The notes beneath the pieces were generated by a model. That model worked only from the letters and a program-made list of their open reading frames with translations, had not been told where the DNA came from and did not search any database. Shown one piece after another: positions 25,113-33,443 of a DNA stretch of 64,000 nucleotides (position 1 is its first letter; each line of letters opens with the position of its first letter). The position numbers and the translations under genes are program-made. Origin of the DNA: Alphaproteobacteria bacterium (GTDB taxonomy: Bacteria; Pseudomonadota; Alphaproteobacteria; JAJFFI01); contig JASJBI010000024.1 of NCBI GenBank assembly GCA_030066595.1, positions 1 to 64,000 on the forward strand, given 5' to 3'.

Positions 25113-26399
25113 TCACTTCTGCGTCCTCCCCAGGCTCCATCCGGTCATGCGCCGTACGACTTCGGCGGCAAAGGCAGCGAAGGCCAACGCGCCCACCAAG
25201 CCCGCCACGGCCCCGAGCCGCAGGATCACCGGTGACTCCGCGACGATGCCGGCCGCGACCAGGACGAGCGCGCCGGCGTGGCAGATCGCATGGACCTTGA
25301 GCGGCATCGCGGCCGTCAGGGCCGAGACGAGGGGCGCCTTGCCGCCGGCCTTGGCGGCATGCATCGAGGCGAGAAAGGGCAGCACACGCTGCAGGATCCC
25401 GAGCAGGAAAGTCAGCAGCCAGCCGAACAGCAGGACAAAGCCGAACAGCGTGCCGCCACGCGGCCCCAACAGGTCCAACAGATCCAGCGCGCCCAACAGG
25501 ATGCTCAGCGGGAACAGGACCCAGCCCGCGCGGATCAGCAGGAAGGACAGGCCCAGATGCTTGCGCATGCGCGCCCGCATGACCGCCGCCATGGTCCAGA
25601 GATGGGCGCCCGCCGCGGCCAGCCCGATCGCCGCACCCGCGAGCATCAGGACCACGTCGTTCGCCACCGCGCCGACCGTCGCCACGGCCAGCGCCAGGGC
25701 GGAGAGGAGCAGCGCGGCGCGGCCCCACAAAACCGGCGGTTCCGGCGAGAGGCCGAACATGGGCACCAGGATCTGGCTGAAGCCCATGACCAGCATGCCC
25801 ATGAAGCCATAGCTGGCGAGGATCAGATGGGCGCGGGCGGCGGCCGTATGGTCCTGGAGCAGGCCGCTCTGGAAGTCGAAGACCAGCAGCAGGCCAAGCA
25901 CCGCCAGCGCGGCGAGCGCGACCATCGCCAGCCAACCATGCGCAGCAATGATCGGTAGGCTCTTGGCGCCGCGCAGATTGTCGACCATGAGCCAGCCAAA
26001 CAGCGCCAGGGCCGCGCTGACCGCCAGGCCGCCCGGCACCAGGACCCAGAGATGCAAGGCGCCCATGCCATGGCCGACCGCGAACACGCCGGGGAGGAAC
26101 AGCCAGAAGGCCAGCCGCGCCGGCCAGACGGCGCCGAGGGGTTGGCGCGTCGCCACCGGGAGCATCTGCAGGGCGGCGCCGATGGCGGTGCCGGCCAGCA
26201 CGCCGAGCGTCAAGAGGTGCAGCGCGGCGAGCGGCAGGCCAAGCCCGCCGGTGAAGCCCACCGCCGCCTCGGCGTCCCAGGCCAGCACGGCCCAGGCCGC
26301 CGGATGGAACAGCACCGCCGCGCCGAAGAACCGGAACGGGACCGACGCCGGCAGCAGGCGGCTCTTGGCCCCGCCCAGGAACGTGGCCGCGATGGTCAC
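25113..26399 (-). CDS. polytopic membrane protein, NnrS / heme-copper-subunit-I-like
   Basis: 428 residues from GTG 26397-26399, overlapping the DUF2249 stop (GTGA). About 12 hydrophobic helices. Histidines placed at the ends of helices (FHPAAW, ALHLLTLGVLAG, GHGMGALHLW, AARAHLILASYGF, ICHAGALV) recall NnrS and other heme-binding relatives of subunit I. NnrS proteins are linked to NO tolerance in denitrifiers. The neighbouring DUF2249 protein is often found with NO-related genes. Last gene of the thioesterase-pad-paaK operon, an unexpected partner for an aromatic pathway. Confidence 0.65.
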   Translation of the reverse strand: MTIAATFLGGAKSRLLPASVPFRFFGAAVLFHPAAWAVLAWDAEAAVGFTGGLGLPLAALHLLTLGVLAGTAIGAALQMLPVATRQPLGAVWPARLAFWLFLPGVFAVGHGMGALHLWVLVPGGLAVSAALALFGWLMVDNLRGAKSLPIIAAHGWLAMVALAALAVLGLLLVFDFQSGLLQDHTAAARAHLILASYGFMGMLVMGFSQILVPMFGLSPEPPVLWGRAALLLSALALAVATVGAVANDVVLMLAGAAIGLAAAGAHLWTMAAVMRARMRKHLGLSFLLIRAGWVLFPLSILLGALDLLDLLGPRGGTLFGFVLLFGWLLTFLLGILQRVLPFLASMHAAKAGGKAPLVSALTAAMPLKVHAICHAGALVLVAAGIVAESPVILRLGAVAGLVGALAFAAFAAEVVRRMTGWSLGRTQK

Positions 26400-26647
26400 G
26401 CCGGCTCCCGCACCAGGCGCAGACGGACCTCGCCGGGCTCGCCCGCGATGATCTCGTGGCGCCAGCCGCGTTCGGCCAGTTCCGGATAGAGGTAGATCGG
26501 CTCCCGGTCGTGATGGACGATCACCACGTCGCCGGTGTCGGCTTTCTCCAACAGCGTCAGGATCGCCACCATCGGCTCGGGTGGATTGAGCCCGCGCACA
26601 TCGATATGGCTGCCGTCCGCTGCCTGCCAGGTTCGATCCGTCTCCAT
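26396..26647 (-). CDS. DUF2249 (SirA/TusA-like) protein
   Basis: 83 residues. HIDVRGLNPPEPMVAILTLL and VVIVHHDREPIYLYPELAERGW match the DUF2249 domain, a TusA-like two-layer fold that has lost the TusA cysteine but keeps the VRG-x-PP core and HHDREP loop. Function is not established; the family clusters with hemerythrin, NnrS and nitrogen-oxide genes. Overlaps the membrane protein gene that follows and starts 18 bases after paaK. Confidence 0.8.
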   Translation of the reverse strand: METDRTWQAADGSHIDVRGLNPPEPMVAILTLLEKADTGDVVIVHHDREPIYLYPELAERGWRHEIIAGEPGEVRLRLVREPA

Positions 26648-26665
26648 AGCCGGCCTCCGCGCCGT

Positions 26666-28003
26666 TCAGCCGCGCAGGTCGCGCACCCGCACCGCCTTGC
26701 CCTGCGATCGGGGCACCCGGCCGGAGCCGGTCACGATGACCTCGCAGGTGAGCCCGATCAGCGATTTGATGTGGTGCTGGACCTCTTTGGCGATCCGCTG
26801 GTAGACCGCGTCGTCTTCGGGCACCGAAGGCGCGGCTTCGACCAGCACGGCCAGCGCATCCATGGTGCCGTCGCGGCTGACCACCAGCTGGTAGTGGGGC
26901 GCGATCTCGGGCACGTCCACCAACACCGCCTCGATCTGCGACGGGTAGATGTTGACGCCGCGAATGATCAGCATGTCGTCGTTGCGACCCGAGATGCGCA
27001 GGATGCGCAGATGGCTGCGGCCGCAGGCGCAGGGTTCGTCGGTCAGGCGGGTGATATCCCGGGTGCGGTAGCGGATCATGGGCAGCGCCTGTTTGGTCAG
27101 GGTTGTGATGACCAGCTCGCCGGTCTCGCCCATCGGCAGGGGCGTGGCCGTTTCCGGGTCGATGATCTCGAACAGGAAATGATCCTCCCAACCGTGCAGC
27201 CCCTGCTGTTCGGTGCACTCTCCGGCCACACCCGGCCCCATGATCTCAGACAGCCCGTACATGTCGCAGGCGGTAATGCCAAGGCCGTACTGCAGCGTGC
27301 GGCGCATCGCCTCGCTCCAGGGCTCGGCGCCGAAGATACCCACCGCGAGCGGGCCCGATTTGAGATCGATCCCGTGCAGCGCGGCGAACTCGGCGATGTT
27401 GAGCGCATAGGACGGCGTCGCGCACAATACCCGGGCGCCGAAGTCCTGCAGCAGTAGCACCTGCTTCTCGGTGTTGCCGCCCGAGACCGGCACCACGGCG
27501 CAACCGAGCCGCTGGGCCCCGTCATGGGCGCCCAGGCCGCCGGTGAACAAGCCGTAGCCATAGGCGTTGTGTACCAGATCGCCCGGGCGGACGCCGGCCG
27601 CCGCCATCGACCGGGCCATCAAATCGGCCCAGATGTCGAGATCCTCTGCCGTATAGCCCACCACGGTCGGCTTGCCGGTGGTCCCGGACGAGGCGTGCAG
27701 GCGCGCGATCCGGTCCCGGGTCACCGCGAATAGGCCGAAGGGATAGTGGGTGCGCAGCTCCTCCTTGGTCACAAAGGGAAAGCGCGCGAGATCGGACAGC
27801 GCGCCGCAGTCCGCCGGCTGCACGCCTGCGTCGTCGAAGGCGCGCGCGTAGTAGGGCACGTTCTCGTAGGCGTGCGCGAGGCTCCAGTGCAGCCGGTCCC
27901 GTTGCAAGGCTGCGAGCTGCAGCCGCGGCATGGTCTCGATGTCGCGGGCGTACATAAAGCGCGGCTCGTCTGGGTTTCCCAGGCTGGCGGTGCGCGCCTG
28001 CAT
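26666..28003 (-). CDS. paaK: phenylacetate-CoA ligase
   Basis: 445 residues. Adenylate-forming enzyme of the PaaK family: phosphate loop HASSGTTGKPTVVGYT (about residues 109-124), YGLSEIMGPGVAGEC, YRTRDITRL, and the C-terminal IRGVNIYPSQIEAVL with VPRSQGKAVRVRDLRG carrying the catalytic lysine. It makes phenylacetyl-CoA from phenylacetate, ATP and CoA. Directly downstream of padBCD, so this is the anaerobic (PadJ-type) ligase that feeds phenylacetyl-CoA oxidation rather than the aerobic Paa epoxidase route, none of which is seen nearby. An internal ATG at 27952-27954 is an alternative start. Confidence 0.93.
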   Translation of the reverse strand: MQARTASLGNPDEPRFMYARDIETMPRLQLAALQRDRLHWSLAHAYENVPYYARAFDDAGVQPADCGALSDLARFPFVTKEELRTHYPFGLFAVTRDRIARLHASSGTTGKPTVVGYTAEDLDIWADLMARSMAAAGVRPGDLVHNAYGYGLFTGGLGAHDGAQRLGCAVVPVSGGNTEKQVLLLQDFGARVLCATPSYALNIAEFAALHGIDLKSGPLAVGIFGAEPWSEAMRRTLQYGLGITACDMYGLSEIMGPGVAGECTEQQGLHGWEDHFLFEIIDPETATPLPMGETGELVITTLTKQALPMIRYRTRDITRLTDEPCACGRSHLRILRISGRNDDMLIIRGVNIYPSQIEAVLVDVPEIAPHYQLVVSRDGTMDALAVLVEAAPSVPEDDAVYQRIAKEVQHHIKSLIGLTCEVIVTGSGRVPRSQGKAVRVRDLRG

Positions 28004-28021
28004 CGTCGAACCGCCTCCCGG

Positions 28022-28885
28022 TCAGGCCGTGCGCCCGGTCCAACCGGGCCTGGCGCCCGGTCCGGCGGCGCCGGCGCCGCGGGCCGGGGTGTGGGCCAAA
28101 GCAAAGCCCTGGGTCTGCGCCGCGCGCGTGACCAAGGTGAACTTCAGCCACCAGCCGCCGGCGAGCGCGCAGGCACCCGCGACCGGCGCCAGCAGCGCAA
28201 CCTCGAAGGCGGCGACGGCCGCCAGGAGGGGCAGCCAGACGCCCAGGATCGCGACGGCGCGGGCGGTGCGGGCCAGCACGGCCAGCGTCTCTTGCGGCGC
28301 GCCGGCGGCGATCAGTCGGCTGCGGTAGGCCGTCCATACACCCAACCGAAGCAGCATCATCACGATGAAGGCCAGCAGCGCCCAGCGCGGGGCGGCGCCG
28401 AGGAATGGTGTCGCCATGAGGAACAGGCCACCGCCTTCGGCCAAGCCGGTTGCCAGGGCGAGCGGCACGATCATGGGCTCCCGCCAGGCCGGGATGCCCT
28501 TGGCGGCCCGCAGGATGCGCCCCTGACAGTAGAGGAAGACGAGGGCGCAGAGCGCGGCCAGCGCGATCATCGGCGGACCGAGCCACAGGGCCGCAAGCCC
28601 CGCGGCGAAGACCGGCAGGGCGGCATAGGCCTCGCGGGTCATCCACGAGGTCCGCGGGTTGAAGTACACGTTCAGAAAGCGCCAAGGCCGGCCGATCTCG
28701 AGCCAGACGAAGCCGAGCCCGCCGGCGATCAGCGCCAAGGCGAGCAGCACGATCGGCCCGACGGGAAGACCGGCGATCCCGCCCAGGGCCGCGAACAGCA
28801 GCAGACCGGTTCCGGCACCCCCACCGAGGAAATTGCCGGCGGCGCGCCAGTCCCAGTTGCCTTGCTGTCGCGGTACGGCGCGCAT
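28022..28885 (-). CDS. padD: membrane subunit of phenylacetyl-CoA:acceptor oxidoreductase (NrfD/DmsC-like)
   Basis: 287 residues with about 8 hydrophobic helices, NrfD/DmsC-type membrane anchor (WLEIGRPWRFLNVYFNPRTS, WMTREAYAALPVFAAG). It should hold no heme and pass electrons from the Fe-S subunit to quinone. The gene overlaps the padC stop by 1-3 bases (ATG at 28883-28885 within CATCA). Together with the two genes upstream it forms the three-subunit enzyme that oxidises phenylacetyl-CoA to phenylglyoxylate in denitrifying phenylacetate degraders. The C-terminal tail is rich in Gly/Ala/Pro. Confidence 0.82.
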   Translation of the reverse strand: MRAVPRQQGNWDWRAAGNFLGGGAGTGLLLFAALGGIAGLPVGPIVLLALALIAGGLGFVWLEIGRPWRFLNVYFNPRTSWMTREAYAALPVFAAGLAALWLGPPMIALAALCALVFLYCQGRILRAAKGIPAWREPMIVPLALATGLAEGGGLFLMATPFLGAAPRWALLAFIVMMLLRLGVWTAYRSRLIAAGAPQETLAVLARTARAVAILGVWLPLLAAVAAFEVALLAPVAGACALAGGWWLKFTLVTRAAQTQGFALAHTPARGAGAAGPGARPGWTGRTA

Positions 28886-29532
28886 CAGGCCCGATCCCAG
28901 AGATAGTAGAAGCCCGGCCCGGTGCCGAGCTCTTCATGCATCCGGAAGTGCTGGTTCTCCGCCAGGAGCTGCGAGACGTTGCTGTCGGGGTCGTCCAGAT
29001 CGCCGAAATGCAGGGCCTTGGCGATACAGGAATTGACGCAGGCGGGCGTCGCCTCCGGATCCTCGCCCGGCGTCAGGCCCTGCTCGACGCCGGAATCGAT
29101 CCGGTCGACGCAGAAGGTGCACTTGGTGGACACGCCGATGCGGCCCGCCTCGTGCCGCTGGGCCTCGGACTCGGTCGGCGCCTCGCCATAGGCGAAGCGC
29201 GGGGTTTCCACCTTGTAGCGCGCCTGATAGGGGCAGGCGACGGCGCAATAGGCGCAGCCGATGCACAAATCGTAGTCGATGGTGACGATGCCGTCGTCCC
29301 GCTGGCGCGTGGCGGTCGACGGGCAGACCTCCATGCAGGGCGGGTCGGCGCAGTGCATGCAGCCCACCGGCACGAAGGCGCGGCGCACGTCCGGATACTC
29401 GCCGATCTCCATGTCGAGGACGCGCCGCCACTGCACCCCCGGCGGCGTCGCGTTGGCGTGCTTGCAGGCAGCCGTGCAGGTCTGGCAGCCGACGCAGCGG
29501 CGCAGATCCGCGACCATGACATAGCGGGTCAC
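28885..29532 (-). CDS. padC: iron-sulfur subunit of phenylacetyl-CoA:acceptor oxidoreductase
   Basis: 215 residues from GTG 29530-29532, overlapping the padB stop (GTGA); the larger open frame upstream lies inside padB. DmsB-like with four [4Fe-4S] motifs: CVGCQTCTAACKHAN, CMHCADPPCMEVCPSTA, CIGCAYCAVACPYQA, and CTFCVDRI...CVNSCIAKA. No signal peptide. It transfers electrons from the molybdenum subunit to the membrane subunit. The assignment rests on context with padB, padD and paaK. Confidence 0.85.
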   Translation of the reverse strand: MTRYVMVADLRRCVGCQTCTAACKHANATPPGVQWRRVLDMEIGEYPDVRRAFVPVGCMHCADPPCMEVCPSTATRQRDDGIVTIDYDLCIGCAYCAVACPYQARYKVETPRFAYGEAPTESEAQRHEAGRIGVSTKCTFCVDRIDSGVEQGLTPGEDPEATPACVNSCIAKALHFGDLDDPDSNVSQLLAENQHFRMHEELGTGPGFYYLWDRA

Positions 29533-32264
29533 GCCGACCCCTCCGCCCGGGTCACCGCGACGCGCACGATGTCCGCGCCCGATCCGGTCGCGTCGGTGAG
29601 CTTGAGCGACATCGGCGTCACCGTGTTCATGCTCGGCATGTCGAGGTCCTTGGCGAACGGCGTCTTCCAGTGATCGAACTGGCCGATCATCAGCAAGGTG
29701 TCCGGCCGAATGCCCTGGCGCAGCACCGCCTCCCCGCGGGTCGCCCGCAGCGGCGAGCGGACTTCGACCATATCCCCGTCGGCAATCCCCAGCCGGTCCG
29801 CCGCCGCGGGGTTCATGATCACCCCGCCATGGCCGGCGACGTTCCCGGCCACCTCGTTCATCAGCTGCACGCCGGCGTTGCCGCCCCAGGCGTACTGCAT
29901 GCTGCGCGCGGTCAAGAGCCAGAAGGGATAGGCCTCCGCGTCGCCGCCTTCTGCCGCGGCTGCCGTCTCCCAGAGCGCGGGGAAGTCCTTCCACGGCGGC
30001 AGCGCTTGGTATTCGGCCAGCTGTTCGTCCCACCAGGCGATGCCGTGTTCGTGCAGCCGGTTGGCAAGCTCGCCGCCGATGCGCATCAGCCGCTCCTGGT
30101 ACGGCTGCTCGAAGCGCAGCCCCTGGGCGACCATCGCCGGGTAGAGATACCACTGCAGATGCGGAAATGGCGCCAGCTTGAAGCCGTGCTCCCGGTACCA
30201 GGCGAGCCCGTCGGTCTCGGCGCCGCCGGTCAATTCGGCGCTGGCAGCGCGGCAGACCGCGTCCCAGATCTCCTCCGTGCCGTGCACCTGGTCGGTGGCG
30301 AGCCGGAAGTCGTAGCCGTCGCCCTGGAGCCGCACCCCGACGCTGCCCTTATTGATGATCGTCGTGTAGGCCTCCAGCAGCCCAGTGCGGTGGGCCAACT
30401 CGGTGGCGATGTCGGTGAAGTCTCGGGACTCCCCGCGCGGCGCGACGGCGGGCTGGCGCAGGGCAAAGCCCTGATGGCGCCAGAACTGCTCGACATATTT
30501 CGTGCCGCCGATGCGCAGGAGCTGCGTGCTCTCCAGATCCGTCGCCTCGGGCAACAGAATGTCCGCCATGTGGTTGGATTCGTCATGCGTGTAGGCGAAG
30601 GCCACGACGAAGGGAAAGCGGGCCATCTTCTCGGCCACCCCGGGCGCGTCCCAATTGGAGATCGCCGGATTGGTCCGGTACAGAAACCAGACCTCCGGCA
30701 GCGTCGGCTCCGGCAGGTTTTCGGGCGGCTGATCCTGGAACAACCAGGCCAGATGGGTCGGGCCGAGCGCCTGGCTCCAGGGCGAGTTGGCGGCCAGCGG
30801 GACCAGCGTCCGATAGGCATTGCGGATATTGGGCCGCGCTTGCCAGCTGTCCCGGTCGGTCGGGTTCATGGGGTAGTCCATGAAGCCGTCCGGGCCGGGC
30901 ACGACGCTCTCGATCCGGCCGGAGGCGGGCCGATTGAGCCGCACGGTCGTCCCGAGCGTGCCGCCCGGCACTTCCAGCGCGCCGACCAGGCTGGCCAGGA
31001 CCGTGCGCGCCCAGCAGCATTCGTAGCCGCCCCAGCCGTTGTTGACCGTCTTGCCCAGGGTGATGGCGACGGGCCGGAAGGGCAGCGTCTCACCCTCGAT
31101 CTCGATGCTGGCCCCGATGCACGCCTCGGCGAGATAGTCGTTGGCAACCCGGCGGATGGTCTCCGCCGGCACGTCGCAGATCTCGGCCGCCCACTCCGGC
31201 GTGTAGGGTCGGACATGTTCGCGCAGCCGCCAGAGTGCGGTTTGCCCTTCGACCGCTTCGTGCTCCCAACGTTGGCCGTCTGGGCCGATCTCGACTGCGG
31301 CGAGGCGGAACCGATCGTGCAGAGCGGGGACGATGTCGGGCGTGTCGAACGGCACGGCATCGCGCCGGGCGCTGTCCCAGATCAAGGGCTTCTCCGTCTC
31401 CAGGTCGCGCAGGTAGTAGCCGTTCGGGCCGATCAGATAGGGCGCCGCGGTGCGGTCCCGGAGGAACGGCTGGTCGAGCGCATCCTGCGGATGTTCGTGC
31501 AGCAGCACCTGCAGCATGGCGAACAGGAAGGCGGCGTCGGTCTTGGGCCGGATCGGCACCCATTCGGCGGAGCAGGCGCCGGTGACCGAGAGATGTGGCT
31601 CGACTTGGACGCGGCGGATGCCGTTTTCCCGCGCCTCGGCATGCCGCCACACGCCGCATACCCCGCCGGCGGCCTCGATGTTGCTGCCGAAGGAGATCAG
31701 GTACTTGGTCAGCGGCGTGTCCGGGCCGACCGTGAAGGCCCGGTGCCAGAGCTCCCCGTAGAGATGCTCCGAGTGGTAGCATTTCACGCCCTGACCGCTG
31801 CCCAGGCCGAAGTCGATCGGGCCCCAGGCGGCGAGAAAGGCGGGGAAGGTGCCCATATAGGCCTGCGGCGTGCCGCCGCCGCCGAAGCTCGCGGCGACCC
31901 GCGGATAGCCCGATTCGTCCAACAGCCCACGAGCGCGGATGTCGTTGAGTTTTTCGGCAATGGCCTCGAACGCCTCGTCCCAGGTGATCGGCTCGAAGCC
32001 CGGGTCCTGGTCTCGGCCCTTTCTGGGGTTGGTCCGCCGCATCGGCGTGAGCACCCGGTTCGGGTTATAGGTCTTCTGGACCAACCCATAGGCCTTGACG
32101 CAGACCTTGCCGCCGCCGGGATGAACCTCCGCCGCGGCGAAGTTCGGGGCCACCTCCTCGGCCACGCCGTCCCGGACCGAGACCGTCAGCAAGTCCGGCC
32201 CGGCTACGCATTGGTAGCAGTAGGTCGGAACCTTGCGGTCTTGGTCGGGTGAAGGCCCGGTCAT
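29529..32264 (-). CDS. padB: molybdopterin (bis-MGD) catalytic subunit of phenylacetyl-CoA:acceptor oxidoreductase
   Basis: 911 residues from ATG 32262-32264, overlapping the thioesterase stop. DMSO-reductase superfamily. N-terminal [4Fe-4S] motif CYQCVAGPDLL...KVCVKAYG (residues about 16-60), cofactor segment GLGSGQGVKCYHSEHLYGE (about 160-178), and C-terminal MGD-binding part (WLLTARSMQYAWGGNAG, LGIADGDMVEVRSP). There is no twin-arginine signal and none on padC, so the enzyme faces the cytoplasm where CoA esters are. It catalyses the four-electron alpha-oxidation of phenylacetyl-CoA to phenylglyoxylate with quinone as acceptor. Another cytoplasmic Mo-oxidoreductase is possible, but paaK and bcr context favours PadB. 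Confidence 0.86.
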   Translation of the reverse strand: MTGPSPDQDRKVPTYCYQCVAGPDLLTVSVRDGVAEEVAPNFAAAEVHPGGGKVCVKAYGLVQKTYNPNRVLTPMRRTNPRKGRDQDPGFEPITWDEAFEAIAEKLNDIRARGLLDESGYPRVAASFGGGGTPQAYMGTFPAFLAAWGPIDFGLGSGQGVKCYHSEHLYGELWHRAFTVGPDTPLTKYLISFGSNIEAAGGVCGVWRHAEARENGIRRVQVEPHLSVTGACSAEWVPIRPKTDAAFLFAMLQVLLHEHPQDALDQPFLRDRTAAPYLIGPNGYYLRDLETEKPLIWDSARRDAVPFDTPDIVPALHDRFRLAAVEIGPDGQRWEHEAVEGQTALWRLREHVRPYTPEWAAEICDVPAETIRRVANDYLAEACIGASIEIEGETLPFRPVAITLGKTVNNGWGGYECCWARTVLASLVGALEVPGGTLGTTVRLNRPASGRIESVVPGPDGFMDYPMNPTDRDSWQARPNIRNAYRTLVPLAANSPWSQALGPTHLAWLFQDQPPENLPEPTLPEVWFLYRTNPAISNWDAPGVAEKMARFPFVVAFAYTHDESNHMADILLPEATDLESTQLLRIGGTKYVEQFWRHQGFALRQPAVAPRGESRDFTDIATELAHRTGLLEAYTTIINKGSVGVRLQGDGYDFRLATDQVHGTEEIWDAVCRAASAELTGGAETDGLAWYREHGFKLAPFPHLQWYLYPAMVAQGLRFEQPYQERLMRIGGELANRLHEHGIAWWDEQLAEYQALPPWKDFPALWETAAAAEGGDAEAYPFWLLTARSMQYAWGGNAGVQLMNEVAGNVAGHGGVIMNPAAADRLGIADGDMVEVRSPLRATRGEAVLRQGIRPDTLLMIGQFDHWKTPFAKDLDMPSMNTVTPMSLKLTDATGSGADIVRVAVTRAEGSA

Positions 32265-32722
32265 GCCGCCTTTGCGGCCTTTGCGGCGAGCCGTTCCTTG
32301 GTTTTCGACACGTCGATGACGAAGCGATGGTGCCGCCCCCGGGCCACCAGATCGTCGATCGGGTCGCGGGCGGTGACATCGAAGACCACGGCGCGCCCGT
32401 CCACCTCCCGCACGGTCGCCGTGATGTCGACCCACATGTCCAGCAGCGTGGGCGCCAGATGCTCGATATCGACGCGGGTGCCGAGCGAATCCTCGCCGGG
32501 CTCCAAGTGTTCCAGCAGCATTTCACGGCACGTGGTTTCAATATCGCGGACCAGGGACGGCGTGGCGTAGACCCGCCCGGTGGTGTCGGCCGCATCCGGA
32601 TCCATGGCGGCGCAGGGCGTGCCGGACTCGATGGGCTGGGTGACCAGAAAGTCGATCGTCCGCCCCTGGTCTATGGTGAACCGCCGCGCCGTCTGCAAGC
32701 CCTCCCGTAGGCTGTCTTTCAT
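32261..32722 (-). CDS. FlK-like hot-dog thioesterase
   Basis: 153 residues. The segment HLEPGEDSLGTRVDIEHLAPT and the following TVREVDGRAVVFDVTARD match the fluoroacetyl-CoA thioesterase (FlK) family. The N-terminal FTIDQGRTIDFLV and PSLVRDIETTCREML fit the same fold. It is the first gene of the minus-strand pad operon and overlaps padB by 4 bases. It may hydrolyse a blocking or excess aryl-CoA ester (for example phenylacetyl-CoA) to free CoA; the substrate is not determined by sequence. Confidence 0.82.
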   Translation of the reverse strand: MKDSLREGLQTARRFTIDQGRTIDFLVTQPIESGTPCAAMDPDAADTTGRVYATPSLVRDIETTCREMLLEHLEPGEDSLGTRVDIEHLAPTLLDMWVDITATVREVDGRAVVFDVTARDPIDDLVARGRHHRFVIDVSKTKERLAAKAAKAA

Positions 32723-32794
32723 GCTGTTCGCCTCCTTCCCGGTCCGCGCTGGGCCCGTCGCCGTTTCACACCCGATCGAAAAATGCTATATTCT

Positions 32795-32814
32795 GGTACC
32801 GCAATGCCAATTTA
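32795..32814 (+). promoter_or_regulatory. shared operator-like site, copy 3 (pad operon/badL)
   Basis: GGTACCGCAATGCCAATTTA. It keeps GTAC, the AAT four bases later, C at the palindrome centre and ATTTA at the end, i.e. a weaker copy of the sites at 14151-14171 and 24345-24364 with identical spacing. Lies between the thioesterase-pad operon and the GNAT gene. A TATATT at 32787-32792 could be a plus-strand -10, but its -35 is poor. Confidence 0.5.
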
Positions 32815-32848
32815 GGGCCGAGCACATGCTCATTGGATCTCATGAACT

Positions 32849-33409
32849 ATGGCTTCCGCCGCTTTCAGCGTCTTTGATCGAGGTCAAGCCGCGCCCTCAG
32901 ATGCGCTGGGCAAAAGCCGTGATGGGCCGGTCGTGAGCCAGGCGACGGCGCCTGCGCGGTCGGCCGCGTTTCATGTCCGGCGCGCCGAGGACGCCGACCT
33001 CGCCAAAGTGATTGCCTTGGACATGGAGGTGACCGGGGTCGCCAAGGACGCCTACTGGGCAGATCTGCACGAGCGCTATGCCACTCGCCGCCCGGGGGAG
33101 CGCTTCTTCTTCGTGGCGGAGTCCGCGGACAAGCGGCAGATCCTTGGCTTTGTCATCGGTGAGATCCGGGCCTGGGAGTTCGGCTCCGAGCCCTGCGGCT
33201 GGGTGTTCGGCGTGTCGGTCGATCCTGAAGTGCGGGAGCACGGGGTGGGCGAGCGGCTGCTGGAGACCATCTCGGCCGCGTTCCGGGATGCGGGCGTCGG
33301 CAAGATGCGCACCTTGATCTCGCACGGTAACCACCTGCTGATGTCCTTCTTCCGCAGCCAAGGCATGATGGCGGGACCCTATCTCCAGCTGGAAAGGGAC
33401 CTGCCATGA
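32849..33409 (+). CDS. badL: GNAT-family acetyltransferase, BadL-like
   Basis: 186 residues from ATG 32849; the domain begins at FHVRRAEDADLAKVIALDME (about residue 42), so a shorter start at GTG 32933 is likely, particularly because an FNR box lies at 32874-32887 inside the longer reading. Acetyl-CoA loop VFGVSVDPEVREHGVGERLL. It precedes the Rrf2 regulator by 34 bases. In Rhodopseudomonas palustris the GNAT BadL acetylates aminobenzoates and the product relieves repression by the Rrf2-type BadM; the same gene pair here suggests the same circuit. The symbol is assigned by context and family, not by high identity. Confidence 0.75.
   Translation: MASAAFSVFDRGQAAPSDALGKSRDGPVVSQATAPARSAAFHVRRAEDADLAKVIALDMEVTGVAKDAYWADLHERYATRRPGERFFFVAESADKRQILGFVIGEIRAWEFGSEPCGWVFGVSVDPEVREHGVGERLLETISAAFRDAGVGKMRTLISHGNHLLMSFFRSQGMMAGPYLQLERDLP
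32874..32887 (+). promoter_or_regulatory. FNR/Dnr box in the badL leader
   Basis: TTGATCGAGGTCAA, 9 of 10 consensus positions. At the class II distance the start would be near 32922, just before the GTG at 32933. The -10 is not clear. If functional, badL starts at 32933 rather than 32849. Confidence 0.45.
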
Positions 33410-33443
33410 GAGCCGTGGGGCACGGCCGCGGGAAGGCGGCCGC

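Noticed and set aside
29670-32252. 860-codon open frame on the plus strand
   Set aside because: It is antisense to padB, whose molybdopterin and Fe-S motifs are unmistakable; composition is that of a shadow frame.
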